Of a stretch of 64,000 bases of DNA, positions 1 to 9,284 are shown one piece after another. Under the pieces are notes generated by a model, which saw only the letters and a list, made by a program, of their open reading frames with translations, was not told the origin of the DNA and made no database searches. Position numbers and translations under genes: made by a program. Origin of the DNA: Saccharum officinarum (taxonomy: Eukaryota; Streptophyta; Magnoliopsida; Poales; Poaceae); NCBI GenBank assembly GCA_020631735.1, contig CM036179.1, positions 20,575,063 to 20,639,062 of the forward strand. The letters run 5' to 3'. Numbering within the stretch: the first letter of the stretch is position 1; every line of letters begins with the position of its first letter.

Positions 1-153
1 GGAGGTGATTGAGCTCGCAATTGGAGATTGTTGGAGCCTTCACCAAGTGTTGTAAGGGGTTCTTGATCCTTCCCCGCGGGAGTTCGCAAATTGGATACTC
101 TAGTAGAGCTCGTGGCTTGGAGGATCCCCATCTTGTGTGTGGTTGTGCGGCGC
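1..153 (+). mobile_element. Family B copia LTR remnant (element B1), left piece
   Basis: This matches the downstream half of the intact family B LTR (compare 18110-18265). It stops at GGCGC, and the same LTR resumes at 15915 with GGCGC and continues to its TTACA end at 16327. The break is the insertion site of element A1. The rest of B1 lies left of the window, so it cannot be told whether this is a 3' LTR or a solo LTR. Confidence 0.88.
149..153. repeat. Target-site duplication GGCGC, left (A1)
   Basis: GGCGC directly precedes the TGAAAG start of A1 and recurs at 15915-15919 directly after its end. The interrupted family B LTR reads correctly when one copy is removed (compare 18260-18270). 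Confidence 0.9.
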
Positions 154-930
154 TGAAAGTCCCTAGTTTGGTTTTGGCTAATTGATGAAACCTAGGACTA
201 ACCTTTGTATCTAAGTGGATGATTTAGATAAAGGTGGTCATTGTATATGAGACATGACATTGACTCATGTGACCAAGATGATGAAGACCAAGATGAGGCT
301 TGGCTCGATGGACCGGTTGTGAAGGTGAAGGGCAAGTCGAGGCTTCGAAGCGAAGGACCATGCGATGGTGAAGCTTGAGCAAGACTTAGCGCCGATGGAC
401 CGATGCAACGGTGAAGAGCAAGTGAAGTCAAGGTCGATGGATCGAGACGGTCATGTGATGATATGAAGTGGATCATATCATTTGGAGAAACAAAATGGGC
501 TCAAGGCAAAGGTATAACCATAGGGCCATTTTGTTTTACACTCAAGACACCATAGAGGGTGTGAGTGGTTTAGGATCGATAGCCGAACTATTAAGAGGGG
601 AAGTCTTATCGGTTATTCGATGCACGGGTGCCACTAGGTGAATTCATGAAGTGCATTGCATGTAGGGCCTAGTGAGCTAATTGGAAAACCTTTGAAAATG
701 ATTGAAAAAATGCTAACACACAAGCACATGGAGATGTACACTTGATGGTGTTGGCACATTTGCAAAGGTGGCGTTGGTCACGCTGTGGTTTGCGGGTAGA
801 AAGGGGTTTGGGTTCCTCTCTCCCTCCCGCCGAGCGTGCGAGCGCGGGATTCAGGCGATTTCGGGGAAATGAAATGCCTATTTTCTACTACGCCGAAAGT
901 CGGAAAAGAAACGGATGCGAACGGGGTCAC

Positions 931-1475
931 TGAGGTGACCGGACGCTGCACCGGACGCGGTCACGGTGTGACCGGACGCGTCCGGTCAGTACAGCGCGGT
1001 ATCAGGCGCGGGTGCTAGGGTTTGCAACCGGCGCGTCCGGTCACTCGCGGGACCGGCGCGTCCGGTCATGCGCCCAGAAGGAACTGAGGTTCACAGAGGA
1101 CGATCGGACGCGGGGCGCGTCCGGTCACACATGATCGGACGCGTCCGATCGTTGAAGGAGCTTACTGGACTCCGACCGGACGCTGGCACTGTCGCGTCCG
1201 GTCATTGAGAGGAGCGCGTCCGGTCATTGTTTCGCGGGCGCGGGTGCTGTGCGGATCGGCGCGTCCGGTCGTTCGACAGGCGCGTCCGGTCATCGGGACC
1301 GGCGCGTCCGGTCGTAATGAGAGGCGCGTCCGGTCGTTGGTTTGACCGTTGGGGTCAGTGACCGTTGGAGGATCTAACGGTCGCATTTGAAATTTGAGGG
1401 ACACGTGGACGTCGCAGGGCGACCGGACGCGGTTGAGCGCGTCCGGTCAGTTTCGACCGGCGCGTCCGGTCGTCC
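931..1475 (+). repeat. Palindromic CGCGTCCGGTCA array in the A1 5' LTR
   Basis: About a dozen forward copies of CGTCCGGTC occur, with several reverse copies (GACCGGACG). Where the two meet they form a perfect 20-base palindrome, TGACCGGACGCGTCCGGTCA, at 969-988, and a variant, GATCGGACGCGTCCGATC, at 1133-1150. Sirevirus LTRs are known to carry CpG-rich palindromic repeats of the CCGGAC/GTCCGG kind upstream of the promoter. A role in transcription or methylation is inferred. Confidence 0.88.
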
Positions 1476-1527
1476 CGAAAAAAAAACGGTCAGTGGAGTT
1501 GCAACGGCTCTATTTGTTTGGGGTGCT

Positions 1528-1535
1528 TATAAATA
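1528..1535 (+). promoter_or_regulatory. TATA box of the A1 5' LTR
   Basis: TATAAATA lies just downstream of the palindromic array. The same box sits at the same relative place in every family A and B LTR here (14986, 17867, 41069 and 56832 on +; 26837, 35631 and 51336 on -). Probable RNA polymerase II core promoter. Confidence 0.75.
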
Positions 1536-2457
1536 CTCGTTGGCCGGCCCTTGGGGAGGTCGCTTGGCATTTCTAACACTCTTGTGCATCCTTTGAGCTA
1601 GAGCTACTCCTCTCACTCATCTCTCTTGCTTGATTGCAAATCAAAAGTGAGATTGAGTGATCCCAAAGTGCATTGCATAGCTTGAGGGCATCTAGTGGCA
1701 CTTGTGGGTGGTTTAGCCGGTGGATTTCTTGTTACTCTTGGAGAGTACCGCTCCTAGCCGGCTTGGAGATTGTTGGAGGCGTTGGCAAGAGAAGGTGATT
1801 GTTCTTGGCCACCTCCGGTTGTTTGTGAGAGGTTCTTGTGCTTTCCTCGGCGGGACGCCAAAAGCAACTCTATTACATTGCGCGTGTCATTGAGTTACCT
1901 CACTTGAGAGTGGTGTCTTGCGGTGCCTTGCGGGGCGTGCCTTGAGGGGCAAGTGACTTGAGGGTCGCACCGAGGAACCATCTAAGTGTTGGTCGACACA
2001 ACCGGTGACGTAGCTTGTCGGTGCACAAGTGAACACCGGGTGAACAAAAATATTGTGTCTCTTGTCTCCCGGTGATTGGTCTCCATATTGTGTTGTTGTC
2101 AATATTGATTGATTGTATATCATCTTGGTGATTGGCAACATCTTCACTCCACCGTTGGTATAAGATACACAATCCTATCTCTTGCATTTACTTTTACTAG
2201 ATTATCTTGTGTAGCTCTAGTAGTAGCCTTTACTAGTAGTTGTTAGCTTGCTCACTAGTGTTTAAATAGTGACATAGCTCTTGTGTGAACTAGAGATCAT
2301 AATCTACTAGACTTGTGGATAGGAGGCTTGCATCACAACCCTTGGCTAAGCAAAACTCGCTTTACGCCGTTTGTTATTCTAACAAGTTTGCTTAGTGGCT
2401 TGTGTAGAATTTTTATAGGCTATTCACCCCCCCTCTAGCCATCTAGGACCTTACAAG

Positions 2458-2470
2458 TGGTATCGGAGCC
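2458..2470 (+). promoter_or_regulatory. Primer binding site, A1
   Basis: TGGTATCGGAGCC starts two bases after the LTR. It is complementary to the 3' end of initiator tRNA-Met, with one difference (G for A at base 8) from the TGGTATCAGAGCC seen in B2. Confidence 0.85.
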
Positions 2471-2515
2471 GTGGTCACCGTTTTAATCAAGGCTTAACAT
2501 CCTTCGGTGTGAAAA

Positions 2516-4578
2516 ATGGCTCAAATTGTGTTCAATCATGTTGGGGGCAAGCCACCGTTCTTTGATGGTGTTAGTTCTTTTGCTCATTGGAAGAGAAAGA
2601 TGGCAATGTACCTTGGTTCTATTCATGAGAGAGTTTTGCAAGTCACCGAGAATGACTTTGCTATCATTGATCCCGATCATCTCACCGATGAAGATAGAGC
2701 AAATAGAACATGCAATAGAATGGCTCTCAATACACTCTATAATGGTATTGACACAAAAGTGTTTGAGGGCATCAAGATTTGGAATTGGCTAGTGAAGTAT
2801 GGACAAGGTTGAGTGAGACATATGAAGGCACTAAGGTTGTGAAGAGTGCCAAGCTATATGGGCTCAAGAGTGAGTTTGAGAACTTCAAGAAAAAGGATGA
2901 TGAAACAATCATTGAAATGTTTCATAGATTGCAAGTGATAGTCAATGATCTCAAGAGCTTAGGGCACAAGACTCAAGATCAAGATTTTTGTCACAAGTTC
3001 TTATTGAGCTTACCTAGAAGATTCAAGATGTTGATCATGATGTTGCAAAGAGATGGGCTTGAAGCAATGAAGCCTAATGATTTGCTTGGTGAAGTATTAA
3101 CCTATGACAAATATGATCAAGATGTTGATGACAAGGAGAAGGTGGAAGATGAAAAGAAGAAGAAGACCGTGGCGTTCAAGGCCATCTCCTCCAAGGGCAA
3201 AGCTACCATCATTGAAGAAGAAGACAATAGTGAAGATGAAGATTATGAAATTGATGATGAGGCATTTGCTTTTGTAGTCAAGAAAATGGGTCACATGTTC
3301 ATTAAGAGAAGAGGCTTCAAAAAGAGAAATGACAACTTCAAGAGCAATGAGCAACAAAGGAGGTGCTTCAATTGTGATAGCACCGAACATCTTCAAGCCG
3401 AATGTCCCTATGATAAGAAGAAGAACAACAAGAGGGGCAAGTTTGAGAAGAAAAAGAAAGAAGCCAAGATAACATTCAAGAAAGGCAAGAATGGAGTCTA
3501 TGTGGCCACTTGGGAAAGTGATGATGATGAAGAAGAAGAAGAATCATCCAACAAGGCTTTTGCTTCCATTGCTATCAACAAGAAGCCTTTACTATTTGAT
3601 TCATCCTCTTCATGCTTCATGGCCAAAGAAGCTAAGGTATTATATGATGAAAGTGATGATGAAAGTGAAATGGAATATGTTCATGATAGTGATAATGATA
3701 AATATGATAATGAAAATGATGATGATGATGAACCAACTAAAGAACAACTATATGACTTGTTGCAACAAACTAGAGACATAGCTATTGCCAAGAACAAGGA
3801 GTGCAAGAAGCTTTCAATGAAAGTAGCAATACTTGAGAAAGTTCTTGGTGAGCTTAAGACCACTCATGAGAGTCTAGTGGAAGACCATGAGGATCTTGGT
3901 AAGGCTCATTCCAAGCTTGAAAAGGCTCACTCATTGCTACTTGAGCAACAAGAAAAGAAGGAGGTTGTTGTATCATGTGATATAGGTGTTACATGTGATA
4001 TAATTGATGAATCCTTTAATGAACCTATCATCATGTCAAATACTAACCCTTCTTGTAGCTCTTCATCCACCACCACCAACTCTACCTCTACTACTAGTGA
4101 TGGTTTCACTTGTGATGCCTCACTAATGGTTGAGAATGAGACTCTCAAGAGAGAGGTGGATGAGCTCACTCACGCCCTAGGCAAGGCCTATGGTGGTGAG
4201 GCCCGCTTGCTTAAGTGCTTGGGTAGCCAAAGGTTCTCTCTTAACAAAGAGGGATTGGGCTACACCCCCAAGAAAGGCAAGTCGGCCTTTGCAACTCCAA
4301 AGCCTAGCTTTGTGAAGAGCAATGGTCGGTTTTGCAATAGATGCAAGCAAGTTGGGCACCTAGAGCATAATTGCAATAAAAAGAACCAAAGCAAGAACCT
4401 TGTTAATGCTATACCTTTTGATTCTTGCTATGTGCTTACCAAAGGTGTGAAGGGTGTGCAAGCTAAGTTTGTTGGTACACCCATTGTTGGCCCAAAGAAG
4501 AAGGCTATTTGGGTACCAAAGAGCTTAGTTACTAACCTACAAGGACCCAAGCAAAAATGGGTACCTAAGCTTCATTGA
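2516..4578 (+). pseudogene. A1 gag, left copy (one frameshift)
   Basis: Gag builds the cytoplasmic particle that holds the element RNA. It starts at the ATG at 2516, 46 bases after the primer site, and would be about 687 residues. A one-base loss near 2773 (CATCAAGA where the other copies have CATCAAAGA) splits it into 2516-2812 and the open frame 2779-4578. Two CCHC knuckles are visible. One is CX2CX4HX4C at 3364-3405 (CFNCDSTEHLQAEC); the other is near the C-terminus at 4333-4374 (CNRCKQVGHLEHNC). Between them lie an Asp/Glu-rich tract (3511-3740) and a predicted coiled coil rich in Glu, Lys and Leu (about 3740-3950). Gag ends in TGA at 4576 and pol lies in another frame. The single frameshift may be a sequencing error, since the other copies keep the base. 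Confidence 0.85.
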
Positions 4579-4589
4579 TTTGCTTGTAG

Positions 4590-7305
4590 GTCAATTACAA
4601 AGCCGGAGGAAGGCATTGGATTATTGATAGTGGGTGCACTCAACACATGACCGGTACATCAAGAATGTTTGACTCAATCAATGACAATGATAGTGGTGTT
4701 GATTCTATCACATTTGGCAATAACAAGAAAGGCAAGGTTATTGGCTTGGGCAAGATTGCAATATCAAATGACATGAGTATCTCTAATGTGTTGCTAGTTG
4801 AAAGCTTGGATTTCAATCTTCTATCCGTGGCACAAATATGTGATCTAGGCTACAAATGCATCTTTGGGGTTGATGATGTGGAAGTTATTAGTGTGGATGG
4901 TTCAAATGTGGCATTCAAGGGCTTTAGATATGAGAATCTCTACCTAGTTGACTTCAATGCTAGAGAAACTTCTTTGACAACTTGCTTAGTCTCCAAATCA
5001 AGCATGGGTTGGCTTTGGCATAGAAGGCTTGGTCATGTTGGCATGAAACAATTGAAGAAGCTTACAACTCACAATCTTGTCAATGGTTTGAAAGATGTTG
5101 AATTTGAGAAGAATAAGCTTTGTAGTGCATGTCAAGCCGGGAAGCAAGTTGGAAGCTCACATCCAAAGAAGAGTACAATGAGCACATGCAAAGCATTTGA
5201 GTTGATGCACATGGATCTATTTGGACCAACAACATATACAAGCATAGGCGGCAACAAGTATGGCTTTGTCATAGTGGATGACTTCACAAGATTCACATGG
5301 GTATTCTTTCTTAGTGACAAAAGTGAAGTGTTTGACACCTTCAAGACATTTCTCACTAGAGTTCACAATGAGTTTGAGATTAGAATCAAGAAAGTGAGAA
5401 GTGACAATGGAAGTGAGTTCAAGAATACAAGAATTGAAGAACTTTGTGATCATTATGGTATTGGACATCAATTCTCGGCCAAGTACACTCCACAATCAAA
5501 TGGCCTAGTTGAGAGGAAGAATAGAACATTGCTTGATATGGCTAGATCAATGCTTCATGAGTACAATGTGAGTCAATCATTTTGGGATGAAGCAATCAAT
5601 ACCGCTTGCTACTACATCAATAGACTATATTGTCATCCATTGCTAGAGAAGACCCCATATGAGTTACTTCATGGAAGAAAGCCCATATTTCTTACTTTAG
5701 GGTGTTTGGTTGCAAATGCTATATCTTGAAGAAGGGCACTAGATTGGGGAAGTTTGACAAGAGATGTGATGAGGGGTTCCTACTTGGTTATTCAACTACA
5801 AGCAAAGCTTATAGAGTTTGGAACAACTCAAGTGGCATTCTAGAAGAAGTCCATGATGTGCAATTTGATGAAACCAATGGGTCACAAGATGAAGAAGAGA
5901 ATCTAGATGATATTGTGGAACTCTATTGGTGGAAGAAGCAATGAAGAACATGGACATTGGGACATTAGAGCAAAGCAAGTAATTGATATTCAAGATGATG
6001 ATAAAGATCAAGTGCTCAATTCACCATTCAAGCTAGTTAGTGACTCTCAAGTGCAAAATCATGGTGCTAGTTCATCTCATCGAGATACATCAAGTGATCA
6101 ACCAAGCTCAAGCAATCAAGTGCAAGTACTCCAACCAAACATGTTGCAAGAAATCACCCCATTGATAGTGTTATTGGTGATATTAGAAGTGGTGTGCAAA
6201 CAAGATCAAGATTGACTATGTTTTGTGAGCATGCATCATTTGTGTCAACCATAGAACCAAAGAAGATAGAAAAGCTTTGAGGGATGCGATTTGGATCATG
6301 GCTATGCAAGAAGAGCTTAACAATTTCACAAGAAATGATGTTTGGGAATTGGTAGAAAGGCCAAATGACCTACAATGTGATTGGAACCAAGTGGGTGTTT
6401 AAAAACAAGCAAGATCAAGATGGCATTGTAGTGAGAAACAAAGCAAGACTAGTTGCTCAAGGTTACACTCAAGTTGAAGGTCTTGACTATGAGAATAGAC
6501 AGTATGCTCCATGGCAGATTGGAGGCAATAAGGATTTATTGATGCTTATGCTTGTGCACACAACATCAACTATATCAAATGGATGTAAAAGTGCATTTCT
6601 CAATGGGATCATCAATGAGTTAGTATTTGTTGAGCACCGCCCGGATTTGAAGATGACAAGAAACCCAACCATGTCTACAAGTTGAAGAAGGCTTTATATG
6701 GCTTAAAGCAAGCACCTAGAGCATGTATGAGAGGCTAAGGGATTTCCCTTCTCTCTAAGGGATTCAAAATGGGCAAGGTTGATACTACTCTATTCACCAA
6801 GAAGATTGGAAATGATCTATTCATAGTGCAAATATATGTTGATGACATCATCTTTGGATCAACCGATCAAGCTTATTGTGAAGAATTTGGTGCTATGAGT
6901 AATGGCCAAAGAGTTTGAAATGTCTATGATTGGTGAACTTAGCTACTTCTTGGTCTCCAAGTCAGCAATTGAAGAATGGAACATTTGTGAGTCAAGGGAA
7001 ATACATAAGGGACATGTTGAAGAAGTTTGGAATGCAAGATGCAAAGCCAATTTCAACTCCAAGGGCACAAAGGGCAATTTGGATAGTGATCTTGATGGCA
7101 AAATGGTGAATCAAAAGGAATATCGGTCTTTGATTGGAAGTCTACTCTATGTCACCGCATCAAGGCCGGATGTCATGTTTAGTGTTTGCATGTGTGCTAG
7201 ATATCAAGCCTCACCTAGAGAAAGTCATCTCACGGCCGCAAAGAGAATATTGAAGGTACTTGAAGCAAACAAGAGATGTTGGACTATGGTAATCCAAGGG
7301 GTCAA
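4590..7305 (+). pseudogene. A1 pol, left copy, cut by the gap
   Basis: Pol polyprotein, left copy. The aspartic protease motif DSG is at 4626-4634, then come the GAG-pre-integrase HRRLGH motif (about 5018) and the integrase core, with a clean frame to about 5690. After that, small indels break the frame repeatedly (5690, 5910, 6190, 6365, 6490, 6720 and on) until the N run at 7306. The same stretch is nearly clean in the right copy (9285-12484), so most breaks look like unpolished contig-end errors and not decay. The upstream TAG at 4587-4589 is in the pol frame. Confidence 0.85.
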
Positions 7306-7405
7306 NNNNNNNNNNNNNNNNNNNNNNNNNNNNNNNNNNNNNNNNNNNNNNNNNNNNNNNNNNNNNNNNNNNNNNNNNNNNNNNNNNNNNNNNNNNNNNN
7401 NNNNN
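7306..7405. other. Assembly gap of 100 N
   Basis: Exactly 100 N, a conventional placeholder for a scaffold gap of unknown size. The sequence on the right restarts within gag, equivalent to 2702, and not where the left side stopped. Confidence 0.97.
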
Positions 7406-9273
7406 AATAGAACATGCAATAGAATGGCCTCAATACACTCTATAATGGTATTACACAAAAGTTTTGAGGGCATCAAAGATTTGGAATTGGCTAGTGAAGT
7501 ATGGACAAGGTTTGAGTGAGACATATGAAGCACTAAGGTTGTGAAGAGTGCCAAGCTATATGGGCTCAAGAGTGAGTTTGAGAACTTTAAGAAAAAGGAT
7601 GATGAAACAATCATTGAAATGTTTCATAGATTGCAAGTGATAGTCAATGATCTCAAGAGCTTAGGGCACAAGACTCAAGATCAAGATTTTTGTCACAAGT
7701 TCTTATTGAGCTTACCTAGAAGATTCAAGATGTTGATCATGATGTTGCAAAGAGATGGGCTTGAAGCAATGAAGCCTAATGATTTGCTTGGTGAAGTATT
7801 AACCTATGACAAATATGATCAAGATGTTGATGACAAGGAGAAGGTGGAAGATGAAAAGAAGAAGAAGACCGTGGCGTTCAGGCCATCTCCTCCAAGGGCA
7901 AAGCTACCATCATTGAAGAAGAAGACAATAGTGAAGATGAAGATTATGAAATTGACGATGAGGCATTTGCTTTTGTAGTCAAGAAAATGGGTCACATGTT
8001 CATTAAGAGAAGAGGCTTCAAAAAGAGAAATGACAACTTCAAGAGCAATGAGCAACAAAGGAGGTGCTTCAATTGTGATAGCACCGAACATCTTCAAGCC
8101 GAATGTCCCTATGATAAGAAGAAGAACAACAAGAGGGGCAAGTTTGAGAAGAAAAAGAAAGAAGCCAAGATAACATTCAAGAAAGGCAAGAATGGAGTCT
8201 ATGTGGCCACTTGGGAAAGTGATGATGAAGAAGAAGAAGAAGAATCATCCAACAAGGCTTTTGCTTCCATTGCTATCAACAAGAAGCCTTTACTATTTGA
8301 TTCATCCTCTTCATGCTTCATGGCCAAAGAAGCTAAGGTATTATATGATGAAGTGATGATGAAAGTGAAATGGAATATATTCATGATAGTGATAATGATA
8401 AATATGATAATGAAAATGATGATGATGATGAACAACTAAAGAACAACTATATGACTTGTTGTAACAAACTAGAGACATAGCTATTGCCAAGAACAAGGAG
8501 TGCAAGAAGCTTTCAATGAAAGTAGCAATACTTGAGAAAGTTCTTGGTGAGCTTAAGACCACTCATGAGAGTCTAGTGGAAGACCATGAGGATCTTGGTA
8601 AGGCTCATTCCAAGCTTGAAAAGGCTCACTCATTGCTACTTGAGCAACAAGAAAAGAAGGAGGTTGTTGTATCATGTGATATAGGTGTTACATGTGATAT
8701 AATTGATGAATCCTTTAATGAACCTATCATCATGTCAAATACTAACCCTTCTTGTAGCTCTTCATCCACCACCACCAACTCTACCTCTACTACTAGTGAT
8801 GGTTTCACTTGTGATGCCTCACTAATATTGAGAATGAGACTCTCAAGAGAGAGGTGGATGAGCTCACTCACGCCCTAGGCAAGGCCTATGGTGGTGAGGC
8901 CCGCTTGCTTAAGTGCTTGGGTAGCCAAAGGTTCTCTCTTAACAAAGAGGGATTGGGCTACACCCCCAAGAAAGGCAAGTCGGCCTTTGCAACTCCAAAG
9001 CCTAGCTTTGTGAAGAGCAAATGGTCGGTTTTGCAATAGATGCAAGCAAGTTGGGCACCTAGAGCATAATTGCAATAAAAAAACCAAAGCAAGAACCTTG
9101 TTAATGCTATACCTTATGATTCTTGCTATGTGCTTACAAAGGTGTGAAGGGTGTGCAAGCTAAGTTTGTTGGTACACCATTGTTGCCCAAAGAAGAAGGT
9201 TATTTGGGTACCAAAGAGCTTAGTTACTAACCTACAAGGACCCAAGCAAAAATGGGTACCTAAGCTTCATTGA
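7406..9273 (+). pseudogene. A1 gag, right copy (5' truncated by the gap)
   Basis: Second copy of gag, beginning at the codon equivalent to 2702. The first several hundred bases carry many single-base losses (7427, 7452, 7464, 7532 and others) and more follow at 7881, 8350, 8430, 8828, 9020 and 9160. Identity to the left copy is otherwise nearly complete, including both CCHC knuckles and the coiled-coil tract. It ends at the same TGA (9271-9273). The density of one-base indels in homopolymers fits raw long-read error at a contig end. Confidence 0.8.
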
Positions 9274-9284
9274 TTTGCTTGTAG

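Larger units (their letters stand above)
154..2455 (+). repeat. A1 5' LTR
   Basis: It begins TGAAAGTCCC and ends CTTACA (TG...CA termini), about 2.3 kb. From left to right it holds an AT-neutral U3, a block around 730-930 shared with family B LTRs, a GC-rich palindromic array (about 931-1475), a TATA box at 1528-1535, then transcribed R/U5. It is 79 bp longer than the 3' LTR because the latter lost one array segment. Confidence 0.93.

Noticed and set aside
931..1475. Possible CRISPR-like array of short repeats
   Set aside because: Units occur in both orientations with irregular spacing, lie inside an LTR and recur in every LTR copy; the genome is a plant's.
5132..5495. Antisense ORFs of 70-90 codons opposite pol (also at 9826, 31681 and 47380)
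   Set aside because: Mirror frames of the conserved integrase coding sequence, repeated wherever pol is present.
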